This document shows positions 13,398 through 20,196 of a stretch of 20,196 nucleotides of DNA, one piece after another. The stretch lies in the IMG/VR virus record IMGVR_UViG_3300033153_004069, positions 1-20,196 of that record. One strand, given 5' to 3'. Origin of the DNA: a virus. The notes under the pieces were generated by a model that was not told where the DNA came from, searched no databases, and saw nothing but the letters and a program-made list of their open reading frames with translations. The position numbers were made by a program, and so were the translations under genes. Position 1 is the first letter of the stretch. Each line of letters begins with the position of its first letter.

Positions 13398-14459
13398 ATG
13401 AGTAACCCTATTACAACTACTACAAGCGGTTTGACTTCAAATCGTTACTCGGAGTTCTTCAATAAGAAACTCCTTCATCATGCAATCCAACAGGAGCGTT
13501 TGGGCGAAGTTTGCACTAAGTTCGATCTTCCTGCTAACGTAGGTTCAACTACAATGAGAATGTTCAAGCGTTCAGAGGCTTCTGCTTCTACAGTTGAGCA
13601 GGCTACTGAAGGTGCGCCAACAACTAACTTCACAAACAGCACGTTGACTCCAATCGACATCGCTCTTACTCAGTGGTCTGAGAAGGTAAAGATTTCTGAC
13701 ACTCGCAGAAAGACAGACCTAATCAACCAGCTTAAGCTAGAGGTTGAGCGTATGGGTGAAGCTGCAGCTTACAAGGCTGACGAAATCATTCGTGACGCTA
13801 TCGTTGAAGAAATCATGTATAATGGCACAACTGCTATTACTGACTCTGGTTTCAACCAGTTCGTTGGACATGACAACCTAGATGGTGCTACTGAAGCTCA
13901 GTTGGAAACAGCTTGGGACATATTCAAGGCTCTATCTGCATCTGATGCTAAGGTAAAGGTTACAGACCTTCGTGCTTCTGTTACTCACCTTCGCAGAAAG
14001 CGTGCATTGCCATTTGAAGGCGGATGTTTCATGGCTGCTCTTACACCAGAGCAAATTCATGACCTACAAGACGACAGCCAGTGGAATGCGGTTAACATCT
14101 ACCAAGGTGGTGGCGAGCGCATCTACAAGGGTGAAGTTGGTAAGATCGCAGGATGTAAAGTAGTCGATTGGACACTAGCATTCAAACAAGATTCAACAGC
14201 TGGTAGCTTCGGCACATTCGCAGCAGACGGTGATGTATTCACTGGATTTGTGTTTGGCCGTGAGGCAGTAGGCTGCATGAAGCTTGCAGGATCTACATCT
14301 CCAATGCGTCCACGTTTTATCGTGAATGACAAACCTGACAAAAGCGACCCATTGAATCAGTTCATCACAGCTGGTTGGATCGGATACTTCGCTGCTAAGG
14401 TTCTAGACAAGAATTGGGTAACAGCAATTCACTCTAAGTCTACATTCGACGGAGCATAA
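13398..14459 (+). CDS. Major capsid protein, N4 gp56-like
   Basis: The 353-aa sequence follows the N4-gp56 capsid family (PF13252) pattern: TTTSGLTSNRYSEFFNKKLL at the start, LGEVCTKFDLPANVGSTTMR at 36-54, TEGAP at 70-74, and TQWSEKVKISD at 91-101. A long helix follows at about 107-140, with IMYNG after it. The C-terminal region has a second beta-rich part (VFTGFVFGREAVGCMKLAGS). This is the HK97-fold shell subunit. Isoleucine codons are nearly all ATT/ATC, as expected for a highly expressed gene. No Shine-Dalgarno precedes the ATG; the leader is TCTAAAATT. A GC-rich hairpin follows the stop. Confidence 0.93.
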   Translation: MSNPITTTTSGLTSNRYSEFFNKKLLHHAIQQERLGEVCTKFDLPANVGSTTMRMFKRSEASASTVEQATEGAPTTNFTNSTLTPIDIALTQWSEKVKISDTRRKTDLINQLKLEVERMGEAAAYKADEIIRDAIVEEIMYNGTTAITDSGFNQFVGHDNLDGATEAQLETAWDIFKALSASDAKVKVTDLRASVTHLRRKRALPFEGGCFMAALTPEQIHDLQDDSQWNAVNIYQGGGERIYKGEVGKIAGCKVVDWTLAFKQDSTAGSFGTFAADGDVFTGFVFGREAVGCMKLAGSTSPMRPRFIVNDKPDKSDPLNQFITAGWIGYFAAKVLDKNWVTAIHSKSTFDGA

Positions 14460-14477
14460 TCCGAATTAGAATTAAAC

Positions 14478-14507
14478 GGGCATTGAGGGTCTATTCCCTC
14501 TTTGCCC
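14478..14507 (+). terminator. Hairpin after the capsid gene
   Basis: GGGCA (14478-14482) pairs with TGCCC (14503-14507), and GAGGG (14485-14489) with CCCTC (14496-14500), around TCTATT. A TT/TT internal loop separates the stems, as in the hairpin at 9137-9186. It is not followed by a U-run, so partial termination or mRNA 3'-end protection is as likely as full termination. Confidence 0.6.
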
Positions 14508-14526
14508 AAAATTAGAAAGATAAAAA

Positions 14527-15216
14527 ATGTCAGATCCAAATTTACCTAATTTAAGTGCGAAAGTCGTACAGGACAAAGAAGCTGTCTTTGAAGATATGCT
14601 AGGTGCTGACGCTTCATCTGAATCAATTGCAAAACTTGAGCCATACAGATACTTCCACCCTGGACGTAGCTCTCGTGAGTCTTCAGCATCTCATGCTAGT
14701 CAGGCTTCACGCGGTTCTCTTGCTTCTGTTCCAGCTATTGAGGTGTATCCTAGTAGAGCTTCTGTTGCTTCTTCAGGCACAGCAGGCACAGCTGCAGCGT
14801 TAGGCTCTATTGCTTCACGTGCAAGTGCTGCTTCCACTGGTTCTGCTGGTGATGCTGCATCTCATGCTGCTTCTCCATCTTACATCAGTCAGGCAAGTGT
14901 TGCTAGTGCTGGTGCTATCGGCACTATCGCATCAAAGGCTTCACAGGGATCACTAGGAAGCGTTGCTTCTGATCCTGCAAATATCTCACTCGCATCTCGT
15001 GCATCCATTGGTTCAACTGGCTCTATCGCAGCTGTTGCTTCCGTTGCATCGAAAGCAGAAGGCGAAACACGTGCATCAGCTGGTGCGGTTGCTTCGGTTG
15101 CCTCTGTTGCTAGTGCAGCATCTGTTGCTTCAAGAGCAGAAGACGCTGTATATCCAGGGGTTGCTGCGGTTACAGGTGTGGCCAAGATCCATAAGATTGA
15201 GTGGAACGAGGTATAA
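14527..15216 (+). CDS. Ala/Ser-rich triplet-repeat protein next to capsid (229 aa)
   Basis: The N-terminal 50 residues are ordinary and include LGADASSESIAKLEPYRYF. From residue 54 to 206 every third residue is Ala or Gly (sometimes Pro), and the next is almost always Ser, Thr or Ala: 51 consecutive triplets of form (A/G)-(S/T/A)-x without loss of phase. Blocks starting at P69, P117 and P150 each span 33 residues and contain a pair of Gly triplets near the middle. The C-terminal segment (VAKIHKIEWNEV) is a different, mixed sequence. The gene directly follows the major capsid gene and is followed by a terminator-like hairpin, so it is probably made in quantity. A capsid decoration or fibre with a collagen- or polyglycine-II-like fold is my inference. 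I recognise no family. Confidence 0.8.
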   Translation: MSDPNLPNLSAKVVQDKEAVFEDMLGADASSESIAKLEPYRYFHPGRSSRESSASHASQASRGSLASVPAIEVYPSRASVASSGTAGTAAALGSIASRASAASTGSAGDAASHAASPSYISQASVASAGAIGTIASKASQGSLGSVASDPANISLASRASIGSTGSIAAVASVASKAEGETRASAGAVASVASVASAASVASRAEDAVYPGVAAVTGVAKIHKIEWNEV

Positions 15217-15237
15217 ACCAAAATCTTAACAGTAATG

Positions 15238-15267
15238 GGTGGCTAGGTAGAAGCCTAGTCACCTTTT
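15238..15267 (+). terminator. Intrinsic terminator after the triplet-repeat gene
   Basis: GGTGGCTAGG (15238-15247) pairs with CCTAGTCACC (15254-15263), ten base pairs including one G-T pair, around TAGAAG, followed at once by TTTT. It is the best intrinsic terminator in the window, between the triplet-repeat gene and the next structural gene. An outer TGGGT/ACCCA pairing is also possible. Confidence 0.7.
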
Positions 15268-15285
15268 ACCCAATAACTTTATAAC

Positions 15286-15753
15286 ATGGCAAATACACCA
15301 GGATACACATTCGCAGTAGACGATGATACTACAGCAGACAGGCATAATACAGCGATAGCTAATGCCGTAATAGATTTAGCAAATAATACGTCAGGTGAGC
15401 TTGACGGAAGTAAGATTGCAGACGGCACAATTGATAGCTCTCAGTTTGCTCCTGAGTGGGATGGCGCAGGAGGCACTGGTATCAATACAGCTGCTGGTGG
15501 GTTTTATTTTGTCAATGCGGGCGACTCTTATAATTTACCTGCAACACCATCAAACAATGACAGCGTAGGCTTTGCTCAATTGAGTGGAGACCTTTCTACT
15601 ACATCGGCATCCATAGAAGGAAATGGAAAGAATATAGATTACAACAATGTCGGTGGGGCTGCTGCAGACTCAACTTTAACTTTAAATATTAACTTTAACG
15701 GAAGACTAACACTGACCTATAACACAGGTCAAGATGTCTGGAAGCTAACGTAA
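15286..15753 (+). CDS. Beta-rich virion protein, decoration-like C-terminal domain (155 aa)
   Basis: The first 50 residues carry GSKIADGTIDSSQF, a common phage linker motif. Residues about 70-155 (GGFYFVNAGDSYNLPATPSN, then DSVGFAQLSGDL, IEGNGKNIDY, LTLNINFNGRLTLTYNT, WKL) form a beta sandwich-type pattern often seen in phage decoration or fibre domains: a Pro-rich turn, then N-x-I strands ending in Y-N-x-G-x-x-W. No Shine-Dalgarno is seen. It starts a new group of genes after a terminator, which suggests its own promoter that I cannot identify. Confidence 0.6.
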   Translation: MANTPGYTFAVDDDTTADRHNTAIANAVIDLANNTSGELDGSKIADGTIDSSQFAPEWDGAGGTGINTAAGGFYFVNAGDSYNLPATPSNNDSVGFAQLSGDLSTTSASIEGNGKNIDYNNVGGAAADSTLTLNINFNGRLTLTYNTGQDVWKLT

Positions 15754-15762
15754 GGCAATAAA

Positions 15763-16044
15763 ATGGCGAATTTATCAGTAATAACAGGAGGGCAGACAAC
15801 AGTAGACAGGTATACCTTTACTCCTTCAAGTAACAATGTTAGCGGAGGGACTACAGCTATAACTGCTGTTGCAGACGTTGATAAGGCTTACATAGTTCTA
15901 ACAACTGCCGATGCCAGTACAGAGGGTGCGGGTAATGGCGGATGCTTTATAAGACTAGATTTGACTGATGTAGATGAGGTTACTTACGACTTTGAGGCAA
16001 ACTCGGTTAAAGATATTAGTTTTCAAGTTGTTAAAGTAGGTTGA
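15763..16044 (+). CDS. Small beta-rich protein (93 aa)
   Basis: Alternating strands rich in Thr, Val and Asp (SVITGGQTTVDRYTFT, DKAYIVLTTADA, CFIRLDLTDVDEVTYDF, ISFQVVKVG), without signal or membrane segments. The size and location before the adaptor gene suggest a small head or head-tail structural protein. No family is recognised. It starts 9 bases after the previous stop. Confidence 0.6.
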   Translation: MANLSVITGGQTTVDRYTFTPSSNNVSGGTTAITAVADVDKAYIVLTTADASTEGAGNGGCFIRLDLTDVDEVTYDFEANSVKDISFQVVKVG

Positions 16045-16046
16045 TC

Positions 16047-16706
16047 ATGGGACAAACTAAAGGACAGATGGTCGATTATGTTACCGACAAGTTCGGTATC
16101 ACGACTGAGGAGGTAAAGAATCGTGCTAGAGGTTTCTATGATGTTAGATATAGAATGATCTGGGACCGCTTTTACTGGAAGCAGACTAAGGTTAGTGAAA
16201 CTGCTAGTGTTGCTGCCAATCAGCAGGATGTTACATTTACTTCTTTAATTGATAAGGTTGTGGCTATACGCTGGAACAATCGAAGACTTTTACCTGTAAA
16301 TCAAGAGCAGGTATTTCAATTAGATCCGGAGGCGTTTGATAGCCAAGGCGAGGTCGTTGGGTTTTCTGAGCTTCCCAAGGACAGTAGCGGATTATCTAGA
16401 ATACGACTCTATGAGATACCACAAGAGGCGAAGGAAGTATTGGTGCTAGGTAAGGCTCCTCCGGAAACTTTAACACATGGACAAAGCCCCAGAATGGTTG
16501 GAATAGACCAGTCTTTGCAGGCATATGTATTGGGCGACCTATGGCAGTCTATTCGTCAGTTCAGTAAGGCGAATGAATTGTATAGAGAAGCTGAGACATT
16601 TCTGAACCAGATGATCAAAATTGAGCAAGAGCAGTCAGCATACGACAATCGCATAATCCCTTATGACGATGAGCAGTATGACCGAGACGACCTATTCTAT
16701 GAGTAA
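16047..16706 (+). CDS. Head-tail adaptor protein (219 aa)
   Basis: The protein is mostly helical with a beta insertion: VTDKFGITTEEVKNRARGFYD near the start, AVAANQQDVTFTS-like beta region at about 53-68, a strand-rich centre (VVAIRWNNRRLLPVN), and a helical C-terminus (YVLGDLWQSIRQFSKANELY, then REAETFLNQMIKIEQE) ending acidic. This matches podovirus adaptor proteins (T7 gp11/P22 gp4 type), which connect portal and nozzle. The start is taken at ATG 16047, behind AGTAGG. Its last codons overlap the next gene by 8 bases. Function rests on pattern and on the neighbouring nozzle-like gene. Confidence 0.72.
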   Translation: MGQTKGQMVDYVTDKFGITTEEVKNRARGFYDVRYRMIWDRFYWKQTKVSETASVAANQQDVTFTSLIDKVVAIRWNNRRLLPVNQEQVFQLDPEAFDSQGEVVGFSELPKDSSGLSRIRLYEIPQEAKEVLVLGKAPPETLTHGQSPRMVGIDQSLQAYVLGDLWQSIRQFSKANELYREAETFLNQMIKIEQEQSAYDNRIIPYDDEQYDRDDLFYE

Positions 16707-18468
16707 TTTAAATATAGACTCTCTTGACGATTATCCTTTGGATGCTGGAACATCTGGCTTCATGGGGACTAATAGTAGGATGCGTCCTGCTCTTATCCCT
16801 GATGAAATGCTCTCTCAAGGGGAAGATACTATTATAGGTGAAACAGGGATGTCTCAGACTAGATACCCTGTTAAAGTCATAGAAAACACCCTTATAGACC
16901 CTACGTCTGCTCAGGGCATATTCTACTATGACACCAGAACAAAGGAGCGTATAATCGTTGCTGCAAACAATGGTTTGTATGCTGCCGACGCTAGAGTTGC
17001 TCCTAACTGGGAAGATTTAAATAGGTCAGTTGCTGGTGAGACTACATTCGCACAGCTTGACAATAAAATGTATTTCGTAGATGGAGACAAATATTCACGC
17101 TGGGATGGCTCTGCTATTACTGATGTATTATCGTTTGGCAATACTAGTAGAAGCATGCCCAAGTTTAATGATTTAATATCACATGATAACAGAATTTTGC
17201 TGTCTGCTATTAATGACCCTAATTATGATGACGATGCAATATATGCTTCTGACATACTTAATGGGGATTTCGTAAATTCAAACTTCAACGTGCGTGTTGG
17301 AGGGGGTGAAGGAGACCCTATAGTAAAGATTGTTTCATGGCACGAAAGTTATATAGCAGTTCTAAAACAAAGAAGCGTTTACGTGGTAAACACCTCAACC
17401 GCAATAGGAAATCTAGGAGAAGGGCCAGCAGACCCTCAAAACTGGTTTCAACAAAAGGTATCGCACACATTGGGTTGTGTAGCCAAAAACACTGCCGTAG
17501 TTGTAGGCAACGATGTTTGGTTCCTATCCAGAGAGGGATTGACAAGCCTTCAAAGAACTAAGGAGTCTGTTCAAAGACAACTAAGTGCTATTGTGTTAAA
17601 TACTGAGGTCAATGACGTATTTGAGGATATTAATTGGGACTATGCTTTTAATGCATGCGCTGGATTCTTTAACAATAGATACTATATTGCTTTACCAGTT
17701 GGAACATCTCAGATTCCTAACGTAACATTGTCTTTTAATATGCTTTCTGGTAAGTGGGATGGTAAATGGACAGGTACAGCTTGGAGACCATCTTATATGC
17801 ATAGATCAGCCTTTGGAAGCAACAGGCATCTTATAATGCAGGATGTAGAGGGCAATACTTACTGGCAGAAGGAAGAAGGTGGTGTGTATGAGTCTAGGGA
17901 CCAGCTGCCTAATGAAACTCAGACATCTGGAGCTTTGACTGTTGGTGAAGCGTATGTTATTCGCGAATACCAAACGGGAGATGACTTTACTAATGTGGGT
18001 GCAGATAGCAATACAACAGGCCATTACTTTGTGGCAACAGGCACTACACCTACGGATTACACAAATGGATCAACTTTAGACAGACATGTGTTTGAGGATA
18101 TTGACATAGACACAATTACTAAGGCTTGGGACTTTGGTCATCCAATTAACTTTAAGTCAGGATTCAATGCTGAAGTAGACTTCTTTAGGTCACACGGCAC
18201 TGTAGATATATTCCTGATACCTGATGACGATGAGACAAGAAAGCTTAAGATAGCTGAAAACGTGTCTACATCATTTAACCCTACGCTACCTCAACAGCTG
18301 CCATACACCTTCAACGGAAAGCTCGACAAGAGAGTCATTGAAGAGGTGAGAAATATTGAGCAGTTCAAAGAGATTAAAGTTCAAATAGTTGGAAACGGTG
18401 CTGAAATCAAGACGAGACGCATTCAGCTTACTGCATTCCTAAATACATTCGAGGTGGATAATAACTAA
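16699..18468 (+). CDS. Nozzle-like tail tube / tail hub protein (589 aa)
   Basis: Many segments have blade-like strands (GIFYYDTRTKERIIVAANNG, then FAQLDNKMYFVDGDKYSRWD, and DVWFLSREGLTSLQ), as in beta-propeller-containing nozzle proteins of short-tailed phages (T7 gp12/P22 gp10 type). It directly follows the adaptor gene, overlapping it by 8 bases. Residues 411-460 (YVIREYQTGDDFTNVGADSN to NGSTL) match a small domain found in many unrelated phage tail proteins and look like an insertion in the host sequence. The C-terminal 100 residues are again beta-rich with FFRSHGTVDIFLIPDDD. ATG 16699 is preferred over an in-frame ATG at 16663 that lies inside the adaptor. Its stop overlaps the next gene as TAATG. 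Confidence 0.75.
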   Translation: MSNLNIDSLDDYPLDAGTSGFMGTNSRMRPALIPDEMLSQGEDTIIGETGMSQTRYPVKVIENTLIDPTSAQGIFYYDTRTKERIIVAANNGLYAADARVAPNWEDLNRSVAGETTFAQLDNKMYFVDGDKYSRWDGSAITDVLSFGNTSRSMPKFNDLISHDNRILLSAINDPNYDDDAIYASDILNGDFVNSNFNVRVGGGEGDPIVKIVSWHESYIAVLKQRSVYVVNTSTAIGNLGEGPADPQNWFQQKVSHTLGCVAKNTAVVVGNDVWFLSREGLTSLQRTKESVQRQLSAIVLNTEVNDVFEDINWDYAFNACAGFFNNRYYIALPVGTSQIPNVTLSFNMLSGKWDGKWTGTAWRPSYMHRSAFGSNRHLIMQDVEGNTYWQKEEGGVYESRDQLPNETQTSGALTVGEAYVIREYQTGDDFTNVGADSNTTGHYFVATGTTPTDYTNGSTLDRHVFEDIDIDTITKAWDFGHPINFKSGFNAEVDFFRSHGTVDIFLIPDDDETRKLKIAENVSTSFNPTLPQQLPYTFNGKLDKRVIEEVRNIEQFKEIKVQIVGNGAEIKTRRIQLTAFLNTFEVDNN

Positions 18469-18869
18469 TGTTAGATCAGATTACAGATTACTTTTACGAT
18501 AGAATCGAGGTTACTAGAGAATGGGGCCGAGAGAAGTTAGATGGCATGGTATTATGGTATGCTGCCAATGGGCTGCTATTTGCCGTTAAAGATGCTGAAG
18601 ATAAGATCGTAGGAGCTTCTGTAGTTAGGATCATTGATGCTGATGATGAATATGCAGACTCAGAACCTTATAACCATAATCCTGACGGTAATACTTATTT
18701 TGTGGAGCTAATGGCTAGTGACGACACAAAGGCTAAAAGTAAGATGCTGGATATGGCGGTTAAACGATTTGGCAAGAAAAAGCTAGTCGGATATAAAAGA
18801 TTTAAACATGACAATAGGAAGATATTACTTCCTGCTATGAGATTCAAAACAATACACCAAACAGGATAA
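18468..18869 (+). CDS. Gp13-like internal or tail-associated protein, candidate (133 aa)
   Basis: The protein has alternating strand-helix elements: GMVLWYAANGLLFAVKDAED, then IVGASVVRIID, NTYFVELMASDD and a helix KAKSKMLDMAVKRFGKKKLV, ending with a basic tail. This resembles a small acetyltransferase-like (GNAT-type) fold and the T7 gp13 family, which lies at this position in T7 between the nozzle and the internal virion genes and is of similar length. I see no catalytic motif. The call rests on size, pattern and position. Confidence 0.5.
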   Translation: MLDQITDYFYDRIEVTREWGREKLDGMVLWYAANGLLFAVKDAEDKIVGASVVRIIDADDEYADSEPYNHNPDGNTYFVELMASDDTKAKSKMLDMAVKRFGKKKLVGYKRFKHDNRKILLPAMRFKTIHQTG

Positions 18870-18873
18870 TAAA

Positions 18874-19191
18874 ATGGGAAGCAAACCAGAACCACCAGCT
18901 GCTCCTAGTATAGGGCAATCAACACGAGAAGGCATTGAAGCGTATGTTGAAAACCTTCCACAGATTATAGACATTCAGAATCAGTATCAGCCAGCTTTGA
19001 CTGAGACGGCAATTGATCAGTATATGGCTGCACAGGGTGCTTTGGCTGAGGGAATGAATCGTTATGGTGATGACATCATGCGTGAAGTTCTTAAGCTTGA
19101 AAAAGGCTATGGACCTGAGTTGGCTAGAGAATATGTGGGCAGTATGCGTGCTGCAGCCCCTGGTTATTTTGGCATTAGGGATCAATACTAA
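18874..19191 (+). CDS. N-terminal part of an interrupted virion protein (105 aa)
   Basis: It begins with a Pro-rich MGSKPEPPAAPSIGQ, then a helical region (TREGIEAYVENLPQIIDIQN, then QYMAAQGALAEGMNRYG). The frame ends GIRDQY-TAA at 19189-19191. The same frame continues after one codon (GAG) with the ATG of the next gene, and the composition carries on without a change. Phage internal virion proteins of this layout usually run on through the region where the stop lies. So this is probably the first part of a 266-codon gene, either expressed as two chains or disrupted. The stop could also be a sequencing error. Confidence 0.65.
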   Translation: MGSKPEPPAAPSIGQSTREGIEAYVENLPQIIDIQNQYQPALTETAIDQYMAAQGALAEGMNRYGDDIMREVLKLEKGYGPELAREYVGSMRAAAPGYFGIRDQY

Positions 19192-19194
19192 GAG

Positions 19195-19674
19195 ATGGTT
19201 AAAGCAGACCTAGAGAGAGGTGGTGAGTTATCCCCTGAGCAGCAACGACTTGTGTCACAGAACATTAGAGCGGGTCAATCTGCTAGAGGAAATATTCGAG
19301 GTGGCGCACCTACAGCACAAGAGGTTATGGGATCTTTCTTGGCTTCTGAGGGTCAAAGAGACAAGGCTTTAAATAGAGCATACCAATATTCAGCTACACC
19401 AGCACCAGGGGTTACGGTTGGTTCGACTCCTTCGGTTATGGCAGCTTATAGAGGTCAGCCTATGCCTAGTTTTTCATCTGCTTCATTGAATCCAGGTCAA
19501 GGCTTGGCAATGGGTCAACAAGGTGCTAGTCTAGCACAACAGCAGTATGGTCAGCAGTATGGAGCTTATTCACAAGCAATGGCTAATTACCAGTCTCCTT
19601 GGGCTACAGTAGGTCAATTGGGATTAGGTTTAGCAGGAGCAGCGGGTGGCTTAGGCTGGAGTCCATTTAGTTAA
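19195..19674 (+). CDS. C-terminal part of an interrupted virion protein (159 aa)
   Basis: It starts with MVKADLERGGELSPEQQRLV, a pattern normally found in the middle of phage internal proteins rather than at an N-terminus, then SARGNIRGGAPTAQEVMGSF. A Gln/Ala/Gly/Tyr-rich low-complexity region (about 106-130) and a hydrophobic Gly-rich C-terminus (LGLGLAGAAGGLG) follow. The Gly/Ala-rich end resembles tail or internal proteins that interact with membranes during DNA ejection. Its ATG is 4 bases after the stop of the previous frame and in phase with it, with only AAGAG before it, so translation probably depends on reinitiation. Confidence 0.65.
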   Translation: MVKADLERGGELSPEQQRLVSQNIRAGQSARGNIRGGAPTAQEVMGSFLASEGQRDKALNRAYQYSATPAPGVTVGSTPSVMAAYRGQPMPSFSSASLNPGQGLAMGQQGASLAQQQYGQQYGAYSQAMANYQSPWATVGQLGLGLAGAAGGLGWSPFS

Positions 19675-19695
19675 TATTTAATAGGAGAGAATACA

Positions 19696-20196
19696 ATGGC
19701 TAGAAGAACAGATGTACAGGCGATAATGAGCGGGCTAAAGTCCGTTCAGGAAGGTTTTGAGCTTGCTCAAATGCGCAAAGAGCGTAAAGAAGATAAACAG
19801 TGGAGGCGTGAACAGCGTGAAGCTGATGTTGAATGGCTGATCGAATTAGAGCAAAAAGCAACTGAGCTTGAAGAAAAGAAAAGAGAGTCTTTCCGTAAAG
19901 CATTTGATGATCCTAAGCCTAGCGATTTAATGCGCGTAGAAGACATGTATAAGGAAGAGATAAACAAATTAAAAGCAGGTCTTCCTCCTGAAATGGCAAA
20001 GTATGTTCAGGATGATCCAGCTATCAGAGCTAAATATGATGAGATGATTAAGCCAATTAAGCAGAGTATAAAGGATAAGCAAGATTTGGCGGATATGGAG
20101 AAGGAGCTTAAGCAGTATCAGCTTGATGAAAAGAGAATCGGTGGCGGTAGCAGCGTGACCACTAAGACTGATTTTGGATCTGAAACTAAGTCCCTT
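19696..20196 (+). CDS. Charged helical virion protein, cut by window end
   Basis: At least 167 residues: a long helix of Lys/Arg/Glu (ELAQMRKERKEDKQWRREQR, then ELEQKATELEEKKRESFRKA), a KPSDLMRVEDMYKEEI segment and more coiled coil (KDKQDLADMEKELKQYQLD), then Gly/Ser/Thr-rich sequence running off the window. AGGAGAG lies 6 bases before ATG 19696, one of the better Shine-Dalgarno sites here. Its place after the nozzle and Gp13-like genes suggests an internal virion or ejection protein. The rest of the gene is outside the window. Confidence 0.65.
   Translation, partial: MARRTDVQAIMSGLKSVQEGFELAQMRKERKEDKQWRREQREADVEWLIELEQKATELEEKKRESFRKAFDDPKPSDLMRVEDMYKEEINKLKAGLPPEMAKYVQDDPAIRAKYDEMIKPIKQSIKDKQDLADMEKELKQYQLDEKRIGGGSSVTTKTDFGSETKSL

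Noticed and set aside
14889-15221. Minus-strand and other-frame Ala/Leu-rich frames over the triplet-repeat gene
   Set aside because: They are shadows produced by the three-base-periodic repeat DNA; only the plus frame at 14527 has in-phase flanking sequence and correct placement.
18874-19674. Altered genetic code with TAA read as an amino acid
   Set aside because: Many clearly complete genes here, including capsid, portal and terminase, end in TAA with the next start directly after, so TAA works as a normal stop.
1-20196. CRISPR array, integrase, transposase or attachment site
   Set aside because: I saw no regularly spaced identical repeats with unique spacers, and no integrase or transposase motifs. 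The tandem repeats present are within fibre genes.

Overview
The window is a stretch of a tailed double-stranded DNA phage genome (Caudoviricetes), most likely podovirus-like. It carries a near-complete virion-assembly block on the + strand: large terminase, receptor-binding/tail-fibre cassette, putative lysis membrane genes, portal, scaffold, N4-gp56-type major capsid protein, head-tail adaptor, a nozzle-like tail protein and internal-virion-type proteins. No sheath, tape measure or tail tube gene is visible. The adaptor and nozzle are followed by small and then coiled-coil genes, as in T7-like phages. The host cannot be named. Composition is moderately AT-rich. Several highly expressed genes (portal, capsid, the gene after capsid) start behind A-rich leaders without a Shine-Dalgarno, while others have good ones.

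Layout. 1-102: AT-rich leader with a near-consensus sigma70 promoter placed so that transcription would begin at or beside the ATG. 103-510: small HTH-like gene, possibly terminase small subunit. 511-949: non-coding, with AGCG-type direct repeats and long-range complementary segments. 950-1817: a leftward cassette of four small overlapping genes, two of them very short (55 and 56 aa). 1818-2020: divergent promoter/operator region. 2021-2715: three small rightward genes. 2699-4117: terminase large subunit. 4120-8798: tail-fibre/receptor-binding cassette with a YadA-head-like beta-roll protein, a fibre gene carrying a 58-bp tandem duplication, a 574-aa fibre with an internal 75-residue repeat, a CxxCxxCC protein and a fibre-associated protein. 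8798-9123: two tiny Lys-rich genes. 9192-10036: lipoprotein-like three-TM protein and a tail-anchored coiled-coil protein, a lysis-type pair with no endolysin in the window. 10046-14459: portal, small gene, scaffold, capsid. 14527-15216: a striking Ala/Ser-rich triplet-repeat protein. 15286-16044: two small virion-type proteins. 16047-18468: adaptor and nozzle. 18468 to the end: Gp13-like gene, a gene interrupted by an in-frame stop, and a charged helical protein that runs off the window.

Genes from the terminase onward are tightly packed, often with ATGA or TAATG overlaps, which points to translational coupling in long late transcripts. Three hairpins break this: before the lipoprotein gene, after capsid, and after the triplet-repeat gene. 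The strongest leads are the capsid-adjacent triplet-repeat protein, the synonymously diverged protein repeat in the fibre, the exact 58-bp duplication that splits a fibre N-terminus, the in-frame stop near the right end, and the small leftward cassette with its divergent control region.
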